From: Planctomycetota bacterium
GTDB lineage: Bacteria > Planctomycetota > Phycisphaerae > UBA1845
Assembly: GCA_022561415.1 (NCBI GenBank)
Contig: JADFRH010000082.1
Coordinates: forward strand, 1-8,738
Reading direction: 5' to 3'
Length of the DNA: 8,738 nucleotides
Of this stretch, positions 1 to 5,811 are shown one piece after another (position 1 is the stretch's first letter; each line of letters begins with the position of its first letter). The translations under genes were made by a program, and so were the position numbers. The notes below the pieces were generated by a model that saw nothing but the letters and a program-made list of their open reading frames with translations, did no database searches and was not told the DNA's origin.

Positions 1-142
1 TGGGTCAGGAGCGGAAGTGCCGATGACCCTGCGCCAATGTCTGCCGTTGGGCGTAAAGCAAACATGATCCGCTAATCAGCGGACGTTCAGGGCGTTGGTT
101 CGGCGGGAATTCAAGGCGAGACACGACCCGGGGGCCGTCAGG

Positions 143-170
143 TTGTGTTCCGGGGGCGAGGCGGTATGAT
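143..170 (+). promoter_or_regulatory. Candidate sigma70-type promoter for the chimeric ORF
   Basis: TTGTGT (143-148) and TATGAT (165-170) are separated by 16 bases. The -10 matches the consensus at 5 of 6 positions and the -35 at only 3 of 6. Transcription would begin near 177 and leave about 45 bases before the ATG at 223. Upstream in-frame starts (GTG 145, ATG 166) would lie inside the promoter, which supports the later start. The downstream gene is truncated, so this may be the surviving promoter of the original FAD-oxidase gene. Moderate to low confidence: a motif read by eye in GC-rich DNA. Confidence 0.35.
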
Positions 171-222
171 CGGCCGGCGCACCGCGCGAGAGCTCCTTCG
201 AGTCTGCTGGACGAATCGGCGC

Positions 223-480
223 ATGGAACCCTCTGCCGCCCGTCAGCCGCGCCCGCCGGTTCGGCCCGGCGACCCGGTGCTCGCCGTGCGCCTCGCGCGC
301 GAGATCGAGGGCGAGGTCCTGTTCGACGCATACTCCCGCGGCCGCTACAGCACCGACGCCTCGATCTATCAGATCGAGCCGGTGGGCGTGGTGGTGCCGC
401 GGAGCGCAGAAGACATCCACCGCACCATCGAGACGGCCTGGAACTGGCATCGCCATCACCCCAAGGGGTTCGCAAGCTAG
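223..480 (+). pseudogene. Chimeric remnant: N-terminus of FAD-linked oxidase joined to GalE C-terminal tail
   Basis: An 85-residue ORF, counted from ATG 223. Residues about 20-64 (LAREIEGEVLFDAYSRGRYS, then TDASIYQIEPVGVVVPRSAED) look like the extreme N-terminus of the large FAD-binding plus Fe-S oxidoreductases related to GlcD/Dld (COG0277 type). In that family the region just before the FAD-binding PCMH fold reads FDxxSRGRYSTDASIYQxxPxGVVVP. Those proteins are several hundred to about 1,000 residues long. Here the FAD-binding PP-loop glycines, catalytic domain and Fe-S domain are all absent. After about residue 64 the sequence changes to DIHRTIETAWNWHRHHPKGF and stops, which resembles the end of GalE. 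The ORF lies 18 bases before the beta-propeller gene and could be co-transcribed with it. It is almost certainly non-functional as an oxidase. The family assignment is from recalled motifs, with no alignment run; a short genuine protein is less likely. Confidence 0.65.
412..480 (+). other. galE: GalE-like C-terminal tail within the chimeric ORF
   Basis: The last 22 residues (DIHRTIETAWNWHRHHPKGF, then AS and the stop) match the usual end of UDP-glucose 4-epimerases. There a stretch of the form DIxxIIxxAWxWHxxHPxGF closes the protein a few residues before the stop. Nothing of the GalE Rossmann fold (GxxGxxG, YxxxK) is present upstream. The join to the FAD-oxidase piece lies in about 403-432. 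The DIxxTIE stretch would fit either parent, so the exact junction cannot be fixed without intact homologues. The assignment rests on a short motif. Confidence 0.55.
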
Positions 481-488
481 CTTGAGAC

Positions 489-494
489 AGGAGG
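489..494 (+). promoter_or_regulatory. Shine-Dalgarno AGGAGG for the beta-propeller gene
   Basis: AGGAGG sits just upstream of ATG 499, with four bases between the last G of the motif and the start codon. It is a near-perfect anti-16S match and fixes the start of the secreted propeller protein. It follows the stop of the preceding chimeric ORF (478-480) by only a few bases. Confidence 0.7.
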
Positions 495-498
495 GATC

Positions 499-1947
499 AT
501 GAGAGCCTGTCGTTTCGGGCGTCATGCGCAACGGTTGAGTCAATTCGTTTCCCTTGTGGTAGCGGGGTGGTTCGCGCCCTTCGTCTATGGCCAGACACCA
601 ACATCGACTACGCCCTATACGGTTCGCTTCCACTCGAAACCCAAACCGCTGTCACCTCGGGCGGTCACGCAGGACTGGCCCGATTTTCTTGGACCGAATC
701 GAGACGCGATTTCACGCGAGACGAGGCTGCTCAAGCGCTTTCCAAAAAGTGGACCGGCACTGGTGTGGGAGATGGAGACCGGACGCGGGTACGCTGCCCC
801 CTCCGTTGCAGGCAATCGGCTGGTCTTCATGCACCGAGTCAGCGACGAGGTGCTCGTCGAGTGTCTGCACCCCGAATCCGGCGATCGCTACTGGGCGTTC
901 CGTTATCCGACCGGGTACAAGGACCGCTACAACTTCGGCGACGGACCTCGGGCGACGCCCGTTATCGACGGCGATCGCGTCTACACCTGCGGCGCTTCGG
1001 GCACGCTCCACTGTCTTGAGCTCAAGACCGGTAAGCCGATCTGGAAGCACGACTTCATGACCGAACACTCGGTGCCTCAGGACTTCTTCGGCGTGGCCTC
1101 GACGCCACTGGTTGAGGGCGATCTGTTGATTGTCAACGTTGGTGCACCGGGCGGCCCGAGTGTCATCGCGTACGACAAACATACCGGAAGAATCATCTGG
1201 CGGGCCGGCAAAGAATGGGGGGCAAGCTGCGCATCGCCGGTGGCCGCCACGCTGCACGGTCGGCGCCGGGTCTTCGTGTTCGCCGGCGGAATCAGCGAAC
1301 CGCCGACGGGCGGGCTGCTCTCGATCGACCCGATAAGCGGATCGATCGACTTTCGCTTTCCGTTTCGCAGCCAGCGCTACGAATCCGTCAACGCCGCGAC
1401 GCCGGTCGTCGTCGGAGACCAGGTTTTCGTCACGACGGACTACCGAACGGGATGCGCGCTTCTGAACATTACGTCCTCCGGTGAATACAAAGTGGCCTGG
1501 AAGAACGAATCACTTCTCGCGCATTTCGTCACGCCGATCCATCACGACGGGCACCTGTACGGCCTGCACGGCGCGGGCGGTCAGACCGCCCTCGTCTGCG
1601 TGAACCTCGAGAGCGGCAAACGAATGTGGGAAGAGCGGCCGCTGTTCGACGTGGAAATCGAAAGGGACGGCAGGAAGCAGACCGTATCGGTCCCGCTGAA
1701 GTCCGGAGGCCTGCTCTACGCCGACGGAGATTTCCTTCTGCTCAATGAGCGAGGTCAATTGGTTTGGCTCGATCTCTCACCGAAAGGCTACCGTGAAATA
1801 TCACGGGCTACGCTGTTCTCGGCCACGGAGTCCTGGACCCCACCGGTCATCAGTCGCGGCCTGCTCTATGTCACGCAGAACACGAAAGACAAGCGGCACA
1901 ACACACCGCCCCGCCTTCTCTGCTACGACCTGCGAGCGGCCGACTGA
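499..1947 (+). CDS. Exported PQQ-like beta-propeller repeat protein
   Basis: 482 residues. The N-terminus has basic residues followed by a hydrophobic core (about 16-29) and a plausible signal peptidase site near VYG-Q (29-32), so the protein is probably exported. DWPDFLGPNRD (59-69) is the entry motif usual in planctomycete PQQ-like (BamB-type) propellers. At least six or seven blade repeats follow, each of the pattern xTPV-x-GDxVY ... L-x-x-G-x-x-xW. Examples are ATPVIDGDRVYTCGASGTLH (from 152), STPLVEGDLLIVNV (201), ATPVVVGDQVFVTT (300) and VTPIHHDGHLYGLHG (344). No separate catalytic domain such as a kinase is attached. Family members are thought to act in periplasmic or envelope binding or assembly; the ligand cannot be read from the sequence, and PQQ binding should not be assumed. 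A strong Shine-Dalgarno precedes ATG 499. The gene stands alone apart from the short chimera upstream. Family confidence is high; the role is unknown. Confidence 0.85.
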   Translation: MRACRFGRHAQRLSQFVSLVVAGWFAPFVYGQTPTSTTPYTVRFHSKPKPLSPRAVTQDWPDFLGPNRDAISRETRLLKRFPKSGPALVWEMETGRGYAAPSVAGNRLVFMHRVSDEVLVECLHPESGDRYWAFRYPTGYKDRYNFGDGPRATPVIDGDRVYTCGASGTLHCLELKTGKPIWKHDFMTEHSVPQDFFGVASTPLVEGDLLIVNVGAPGGPSVIAYDKHTGRIIWRAGKEWGASCASPVAATLHGRRRVFVFAGGISEPPTGGLLSIDPISGSIDFRFPFRSQRYESVNAATPVVVGDQVFVTTDYRTGCALLNITSSGEYKVAWKNESLLAHFVTPIHHDGHLYGLHGAGGQTALVCVNLESGKRMWEERPLFDVEIERDGRKQTVSVPLKSGGLLYADGDFLLLNERGQLVWLDLSPKGYREISRATLFSATESWTPPVISRGLLYVTQNTKDKRHNTPPRLLCYDLRAAD

Positions 1948-2054
1948 TCGCTCGCGCGAAACAGAATACGTTGGACCCGGCACAATGCGGGAATTAAAGT
2001 GGCAGTGGCGTTTCTTCGGTTGTCGTCCGTCCGGCGTTCCAAGCACCGGAGCTA

Positions 2055-2082
2055 TTGCAACGCGGATTCGCCTTGCTATACT
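2055..2082 (+). promoter_or_regulatory. Extended -10 sigma70-type promoter of rpmB
   Basis: TTGCAA (2055-2060) and TATACT (2077-2082) are spaced by 16 bases. TGC directly precedes the -10 (TGCTATACT), giving an extended -10 element. Predicted start is near 2089, about 50 bases ahead of the bL28 start codon. The surrounding DNA is GC-rich, so this AT-rich motif stands out. It is the best promoter match in the window and suits a constitutively expressed ribosomal protein gene. Confidence 0.55.
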
Positions 2083-2138
2083 GGCCCGACTCAGGCCGGT
2101 TGGCGGCGAATCTTCGCGTGGTCAGGGCGATGTGAATT

Positions 2139-2414
2139 ATGCCAAGAATTTGTCATTTTACTGGTAAGAAGACCCGGGCCGGTCGGTCCATAGCGCGCAA
2201 GGGCAAGGCCAAATACCTCGGCGGCGTGGGACGTAAGACCACCGGGGTCACCAAGCGAAAGTTCAAGGCCAACATCCAGCGCGTCCGCGCGGTCGTCAAC
2301 GGCACCGTGTGCCGAATCAAGGTTTCGGTCAAGGCGATTCGCATGGGGCTCGTCGTGAAGCCGACCAAGCGCAACTGGCCGCCCAAAGACGCCAAGCAGC
2401 CCACCGATTCGTAA
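2139..2414 (+). CDS. rpmB: 50S ribosomal protein bL28
   Basis: 91 residues, small and very basic. It begins MPRICHFTGKKTRAGRSIAR, the bL28 N-terminus (family form: M-x-x-x-C-x-x-TGKxPxxGxxxSH). The KFKANIQRVRAVVNGTVCRI stretch corresponds to the conserved LPNLQxxRxxxxGxxxxxxVxxxxLR core, and SVKAIRMGLVV to the conserved C-terminal strand. bL28 sits near the exit side of the large subunit and is needed for late 50S assembly. Only Cys5 is present at the N-terminal site, so this is not the zinc-binding CxxC form. The gene is not next to rpmG or other ribosomal genes here and has its own promoter (2055-2082). Upstream of ATG 2139 only a weak AGGG lies about a dozen bases away, so the ribosome-binding site is poor. 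Confidence 0.93.
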   Translation: MPRICHFTGKKTRAGRSIARKGKAKYLGGVGRKTTGVTKRKFKANIQRVRAVVNGTVCRIKVSVKAIRMGLVVKPTKRNWPPKDAKQPTDS

Positions 2415-2471
2415 GCCCGACGAGCCGGCCGTCTCGCCCGTATCCTCGGTTCCCCTCAGGCTCCCCGTTTC

Positions 2472-2498
2472 TTGACACGCGCTGTCGCATCGCGACAG
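2472..2498 (+). promoter_or_regulatory. Consensus -35 with a 7-bp inverted repeat just downstream
   Basis: TTGACA (2472-2477) is a perfect -35 hexamer. Four bases later comes a perfect inverted repeat, CTGTCGC (2482-2488) - ATC - GCGACAG (2492-2498). No convincing -10 exists at 16-18 bases (best is GACAGT at 2494-2499). The dyad would fill the promoter spacer, as an operator for a repressor or a MerR-like activator might. It could instead fold as an RNA hairpin ending rpmB transcription, but no T-run follows it. It lies in the 133-base gap before the YbjQ operon. Its role is inferred. Confidence 0.35.
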
Positions 2499-2547
2499 TT
2501 GGGCGCGGGTTACGTCCGTAGTTCGATCCTGAACGAGAGATCAAGCG

Positions 2548-2871
2548 ATGATCGTGGTCAACACCGAATCCATACCAGGGTACCGCCTTCGTGAATCCAA
2601 AGGTCTCGTGCAGGGCAACACGATTCGCGCCAAGCACCTTGGGCGCGACATGGCGGCCGGTCTGAAGAACCTCGTCGGCGGTGAGCTTCGGGGCTACACT
2701 GAACTGCTGATCGAGGCGCGTCGTCAGGCGTTGGAGCGCATGATCGCCCAGGCCGAGCAGCTCGGCGCTAACGCGGTCGTCAATGTTCGCTTCACGACCA
2801 GCGCCATCACGCAAGGGGCGGCCGAGCTCTACGCTTACGGTACGGCCATGGTCGCCGAGCCGGAGGGTTGA
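2548..2871 (+). CDS. YbjQ/UPF0145 (DUF74) family protein, soluble
   Basis: 107 residues, close to the length of E. coli YbjQ. It follows the family layout: an N-terminal strand segment (VVNTESIPGYRLRESKGLVQ, 3-22), the hallmark GLKNLVGGELRGYTELLIEA (38-57, equivalent to the IVGGxxxAYxxxLxxAR signature), then LGANAVVNVRF (72-82) and a C-terminal AELYAYGTAM strand. No signal peptide or membrane segment is seen. The fold is a small alpha/beta pentamer in solved members. The family is sometimes called putative heavy-metal binding, but biochemical function is not established and no Cys/His cluster is present here. It is the first gene of a compact operon, and its 3' end contains the ribosome-binding site of the membrane-anchored paralogue. 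Start ATG 2548 matches homologue lengths, with a weak GAGAGA upstream. Confidence 0.87.
   Translation: MIVVNTESIPGYRLRESKGLVQGNTIRAKHLGRDMAAGLKNLVGGELRGYTELLIEARRQALERMIAQAEQLGANAVVNVRFTTSAITQGAAELYAYGTAMVAEPEG
2862..2866 (+). promoter_or_regulatory. GGAGG ribosome-binding site that fixes the GTG start of the second YbjQ gene
   Basis: GGAGG lies inside the last codons of the first YbjQ gene, nine bases before GTG 2876. It is the only strong Shine-Dalgarno near possible starts of the next gene, so it selects GTG 2876. It also implies translational coupling between the two paralogues. Confidence 0.6.
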
Positions 2872-2875
2872 TCTC

Positions 2876-3352
2876 GTGCCGTGGCCCGTGATCATTCAGA
2901 TCGCACTGCCCGCCGCGCTGCTGATACTCGGATTCTCGATTGGCAGCCTCACGGAGCGCGCCCATTTCAAACGGCTCGCCAAACACGAAGCCGCGCTAAG
3001 CCACATCGTCTTATCCGATCTACGAACGTTTCCCCGACCCGAGGCCTCCGCCCCGTTCGGGCTGGTCACCGGGGAGGTCGTGATCGCGTCGGACTACTTC
3101 AAGACATTCGCGGCGGCGCTGCGCAAGATCGTCGGCGGCGAGCTTCGCGCCTACGAATCGCTGATGGATCGAGCGCGGCGCGAGGCGATGGTGCGCATGT
3201 TGCGGTCGGCCGTGGATATGGGAGCGACCCACGTGGTCAACATTCGCTTCTCGACCAGCAACATCGGAAGCCTGCGGCGGCGCGGGGCGGCGATGGTCGA
3301 GATGTACGCGTACGGCACGGCCATGCGCGCGGCCGATCCCGTGGCGAGTTGA
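2876..3352 (+). CDS. Membrane-anchored YbjQ/UPF0145 paralogue
   Basis: 158 residues from GTG 2876. The start is supported by GGAGG at 2862-2866 and a four-base gap from the previous stop. Residues 5-24 (VIIQIALPAALLILGFSIGS) form a single hydrophobic membrane anchor, followed by a charged linker (about 27-52). A YbjQ domain then occupies about 60-151, with KIVGGELRAYESLMDRARRE (84-103), MGATHVVNIRFSTSNI (115-130) and a closing MYAYGTAM. The domain is clearly paralogous to the upstream gene: the VGGELR-Y block, the xxVVNxRFxTSxI block and the YAYGTAM ending are shared. One gene of the pair thus encodes a soluble form and the other a tethered form, which may co-assemble at the membrane (inference). 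Next is a PrsW-like membrane protein four bases away. Confidence 0.85.
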   Translation: MPWPVIIQIALPAALLILGFSIGSLTERAHFKRLAKHEAALSHIVLSDLRTFPRPEASAPFGLVTGEVVIASDYFKTFAAALRKIVGGELRAYESLMDRARREAMVRMLRSAVDMGATHVVNIRFSTSNIGSLRRRGAAMVEMYAYGTAMRAADPVAS

Positions 3353-3355
3353 TCG

Positions 3356-4225
3356 GTGGCTGACAGCAAACATGATCCGTCGGTCCACGCCGAGCCCCAC
3401 CGGTCCAACCAGTCGCCCACGCCCGACCCGGCAGAACGCAAAGCGCTGCAGCGCCTCGATAGCGAACGGGCCGGCGCCGACCCGGAAGAGGAGCGGGCGA
3501 AGCATTCGATTTTCGACGAGCCGTCGACCCGACCGAATCGAACCTCCATCCTGATCGAACGCGACTGGAGCTGCCGCAACTGCGGCTACAACCTTCGCGG
3601 CCTGATGACCGGACATCCCTGCCCGGAATGCGGCAAGGTCGAGCTCTACGAGCCGCCACGCGAGGGAGAGCTGACCTATCTGGACTGGCTTGCCGTGCAT
3701 CGGTCACTTCCTTCGCTGCGAAAAACGTGGCTCATCGCGATCCTCATGCCCCTGCCGGCCATTCCGTTTGCGATCGGCTGCGCGCTTTTCTCGGTGGAGT
3801 ACGTGGGCTTGATGAGCTTCGTGGTGTTCGCCCCGGCCGCATCCGAAGTGCTCAAGATCGCGATCGCCGCAACGCTGATCGAACGACGCAGCGCGACGAT
3901 CCGCTCGGTCGAGCAGATATTCTGCATGACGATCGGCACGGCGTTGGTGTTTGCGGTCGTGCAGAACGTGATTTGCCTGCGTTTGTTCTTCAAGAACTCG
4001 CCGTTGGATCTCGTGCTCTACCGATGGGTGGTCTGCGTTCTGCTTCACGTCGTGTGTACGATGATCGCCACGCGGGGTCTGGCGTCGGTCTGGCGTCGCG
4101 TGCAGCACGAACATCGCCAGTTTTCGATCACGGCCGCGTTCCCCGGCGTCGCGGTGGCGATCGTCATTCACGCGGTCTACAACGCGTGCGTTTTTTTGAA
4201 CGGGAACTTGGGATATGGATTCTAG
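3356..4225 (+). CDS. Zinc-ribbon, PrsW-like multi-pass membrane protein with altered catalytic motifs
   Basis: 289 residues from GTG 3356, three bases after the previous stop. Residues 1-68 are polar, charged and probably disordered. A zinc ribbon follows: C73-RN-C76-GYNLRGL then C89-PE-C92, a form frequent in planctomycete membrane proteins. From about 123 on there are several hydrophobic segments with the PrsW (CPBP/ABI-like intramembrane protease) motif order. These are FAPAASEVLK (158-167, family EExxK), ALVFAVVQNV (196-205, family GFAxxEN), LLHVVCTMIATRGLA (229-243, family HxxxTxxxGxG) and IHAVYNA (271-277, family HxxxN). Both histidines (231, 272) are kept. The first glutamate of the EE pair is Ser163 and the ExN glutamate is Gln203. 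In Bacillus, PrsW performs site-1 cleavage of an anti-sigma factor; here the changed residues argue against normal peptidase activity. A divergent active enzyme cannot be excluded. No sigma or anti-sigma gene is adjacent. Confidence 0.72.
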   Translation: MADSKHDPSVHAEPHRSNQSPTPDPAERKALQRLDSERAGADPEEERAKHSIFDEPSTRPNRTSILIERDWSCRNCGYNLRGLMTGHPCPECGKVELYEPPREGELTYLDWLAVHRSLPSLRKTWLIAILMPLPAIPFAIGCALFSVEYVGLMSFVVFAPAASEVLKIAIAATLIERRSATIRSVEQIFCMTIGTALVFAVVQNVICLRLFFKNSPLDLVLYRWVVCVLLHVVCTMIATRGLASVWRRVQHEHRQFSITAAFPGVAVAIVIHAVYNACVFLNGNLGYGF

Positions 4226-4254
4226 GATGCTGCGGCGACTCACGTGACATCGGC

Positions 4255-4737
4255 GTGAAGAAATCGACGCGAACCAACTTCCTGCTTGCCGTTTCGGCAT
4301 TCGCCATAGCGACGGCCGGCATGTTCTTCGCATCGCGCGAGCCGACCGAGACCTTGACGACCGAGGGGTTAACTGCTGCGAGACAGCGGTGGCGGGCGGG
4401 AGATGTAACGAACTACCGCATCCGCTTTGACATGCATGGAAGCGTCTACGAGGTCGAAGTTCGCCGCGGCATCGTCGAAACCGCCACGACCGATGGGAAT
4501 CCGCTTCGCTCGGCCGATCCGGGTGCGTACTCCGTCGACGGATTGTTCGAGACACTCGAACTCGAGTTGGAAAACCGCTCCGACCCGCGAGGCCCCTTCG
4601 CCGGGCGGGCCGAGACGATGGTCATGCGCGTCCGGTTCAACAAGGAACTGGGCTACGTCGAACGTTACCTTCGCAGTTCCGGCGGCATGGGGCGCGGTGC
4701 GTCGATCGTGACGCTCGAGTTCGAACCCATCGAGTGA
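4255..4737 (+). CDS. DUF6174-like membrane-anchored or exported protein
   Basis: 160 residues from GTG 4255. The N-terminus is basic (KKSTRTN) followed by a hydrophobic stretch (about 9-26), a signal peptide or anchor. The rest follows the DUF6174 layout: ARQRWRAGDVTNYRIRFDM (42-60, family W...xxxYxFxY), a V-x-V-x-x-G-x-V strand pair (EVEVRRGIVE, 66-75), the YSVDGLFETLE helix (92-102, family TVDxLFxxI), and a final VRFNKELGYVERYLR (126-140, family VxYDxxxGYPxxI). The cysteine pair found in some members is missing. Function of the family is unknown. It follows the PrsW-like gene after 29 bases and is probably the last gene of the operon. No good Shine-Dalgarno is visible. The reading frame stays open far upstream, but that part is antisense-style shadow over the PrsW-like gene, and GTG 4255 gives the sensible N-terminus. 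Confidence 0.65.
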   Translation: MKKSTRTNFLLAVSAFAIATAGMFFASREPTETLTTEGLTAARQRWRAGDVTNYRIRFDMHGSVYEVEVRRGIVETATTDGNPLRSADPGAYSVDGLFETLELELENRSDPRGPFAGRAETMVMRVRFNKELGYVERYLRSSGGMGRGASIVTLEFEPIE

Positions 4738-4887
4738 GGTGTTTGATTCTCGATGGACCAATCGGACTTCGATTGAACCTACATATGATTTCACATCACG
4801 GAGGAATCTCGATTGATTATTCCGAATTATTGTGACCACCTGGTCCAGTCGGAGAGCGGGTCGATCCGCACCATATTCAATCGGATA
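4738..4887. other. AT-richer convergent intergenic region
   Basis: 150 bases lie between the converging DUF6174-like and DUF1579-like genes. They are visibly richer in A/T than the neighbours (for example TTGATTATTCCGAATTATTG near 4812-4831). Two weak hairpins are present: GACCA-CC-TGGTC (4834-4845) and GCGGG-TCGA-TCCGC (4856-4869, with one G-U pair). Neither is followed by a T-run on either strand, so no standard intrinsic terminator can be called. Confidence 0.35.
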
Positions 4888-5484
4888 TCATTTCGATTTG
4901 GGCTTCCGCTCGTAGACCGTCTCGACGGCCTTGCCCTCCTGTCCGTCGGGAGTGATGTTGTACGCCGTGATGGTGAGGTGGTCGTCATCGATCATTTCAA
5001 ACACGGTCTTCCAACCCCACGGCGTCTGGCCAGGGGCCATGCTGTATTTCCCGGCCACCCAGAAGCCCTTCGCGGTCTTTTCGCCTTCAGAGAACAGGAT
5101 GGCGTACTTCATATGGAAATCGTCGAACCAGGACACCTGGAACTTGTTGTGAACCGCATCGAAGACGATCGTCTCCTCGCCGGTGCGGGGCTTTCCCTTC
5201 ATTGAACCTTCGTACGTGTGTCGCACGAAGCGTCCTCCGAGCAACGGCCTGAACTCGCCGCGGATCTCCGACTCGTCACCCAGTATTCCGGGTCGGAACC
5301 ATGTCCGGCAAGTGCCCTCCCAGTTGCCGATGAGCGATTTCAGAATGTCCACGTCGTTTCCCTCCTTCACGCCGCCGCGTTCGTTCCGGGTGTCCTCAGT
5401 TTCCTGCTGACCGTAAGACCCCAGACCGAAGACAAGTAACAGGCAAAGTGCGGATTTCGGAAATCTGAATCTGGTTGCTTGCAT
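4888..5484 (-). CDS. Exported DUF1579-like protein
   Basis: 198 residues starting at ATG 5484-5482 (complement). The start is supported by AAAGGA six bases upstream and by the signal peptide that follows at once: MQATRFRFPK, a hydrophobic core ALCLLLVFGLG (12-22), then SYGQQ. There is no lipobox, so it is probably cleaved and secreted or periplasmic. The mature part carries the DUF1579 pattern: LKSLIGNWEGTCRTWFRPG (49-67), LLGGRFVRHTYEGSMKGKP (81-99, family LGGRxLxxxYxGxxxGxP), IVFDAVHNKFQVSWFDD (106-122, family GYDxxxxKYxxxWxD), then further strands. The domain is expected to be a lipocalin-like beta barrel; ligand and role are unknown. In-frame codons up to 5559 are unlikely to be translated. 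The gene is monocistronic, convergent with the operon on the left. Confidence 0.8.
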   Translation of the reverse strand: MQATRFRFPKSALCLLLVFGLGSYGQQETEDTRNERGGVKEGNDVDILKSLIGNWEGTCRTWFRPGILGDESEIRGEFRPLLGGRFVRHTYEGSMKGKPRTGEETIVFDAVHNKFQVSWFDDFHMKYAILFSEGEKTAKGFWVAGKYSMAPGQTPWGWKTVFEMIDDDHLTITAYNITPDGQEGKAVETVYERKPKSK

Positions 5485-5490
5485 TGGTTT

Positions 5491-5496
5491 TCCTTT
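5491..5496 (-). promoter_or_regulatory. Ribosome-binding site of the DUF1579-like gene
   Basis: On the complement, AAAGGA lies six bases before the ATG at 5484. It selects that start over the longer in-frame option beginning at 5559. Sequence and spacing are the same as for the secreted protease gene at 6604. Confidence 0.55.
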
Positions 5497-5544
5497 CTTG
5501 ACCGAAAATGCCCCACCGGCCCGTATCGAAACAACCAGCGACCG

Positions 5545-5577
5545 ATGATAGGAATCCACCTCTTCGACGCAAGCGTC
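5545..5577 (-). promoter_or_regulatory. Candidate promoter with dyad for the DUF1579-like gene
   Basis: On the complement, TTGCGT (5572-5567) and TATCAT (5550-5545) are spaced by 16 bases. The -10 matches at 5 of 6 positions, the -35 at 3 of 6. The -35 is embedded in a short inverted repeat GACGC-AA-GCGTC (5566-5577) that could bind a regulator. The predicted 5' leader is about 55 bases and holds the AAAGGA ribosome-binding site. This is a motif call by eye. Confidence 0.35.
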
Positions 5578-5811
5578 TCCGTGAGCGATCCACCTCGTCT
5601 GGTCACCGAATTAGGATTTCGCCGGCTTGTTGCGCTGGTCCGGCTCGACGGGATCGATCGATCCGGTTGTCTCCGAACGCATGTCAACGCACGTCTGCGC
5701 TGCCTTGGAACGTTGATCGATGGCATGTTGTTGTTGAACCGGACGGAACGGACGAACCACCGACCGCTTTCCACTCCCTCCAATGTCTCGGTTCTGAACA
5801 GGTGGCTCACC

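Larger units (their letters stand above)
5485..5811. other. 327-base gene-free stretch between the DUF1579-like gene and trpG/pabA
   Basis: No ORF here resembles a known protein; frames open on both strands give arginine- and serine-rich translations typical of non-coding GC-rich DNA. The right part of the DUF1579-like control region is included (candidate promoter 5545-5572). A perfect 14-base palindrome, GGATCGATCGATCC, lies at 5651-5664. GGTG-GCT-CACC (5801-5811), just after the trpG stop, is a 4-bp hairpin without a T-run and a poor terminator candidate. I see no RNA gene. Confidence 0.4.

Noticed and set aside
68..83. Hairpin TCCGCT-AATC-AGCGGA as a terminator of an upstream gene
   Set aside because: Only a 6-bp stem with no T-run, and no gene is visible upstream in the window.
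76..633. Long minus-strand open frame across the left chimera and the start of the propeller gene
   Set aside because: It crosses two plus-strand genes with clear homology, and its translation has no recognisable motif. It is a GC-rich antisense shadow.
3020..3700. Long minus-strand frames opposite the second YbjQ and PrsW-like genes
   Set aside because: His- and Arg-rich translations mirror the coding frame of well-supported plus-strand genes, with no independent start signal.
3628..4254. Upstream in-frame extension of the DUF6174-like gene
   Set aside because: It would overlap most of the PrsW-like gene in another frame. The translation there is Arg-rich noise, and GTG 4255 gives a proper membrane-targeting N-terminus.
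4834..4869. Hairpins between the convergent DUF6174-like and DUF1579-like genes as an intrinsic terminator
   Set aside because: Stems of 4-5 bp and no poly-T tract on either strand.
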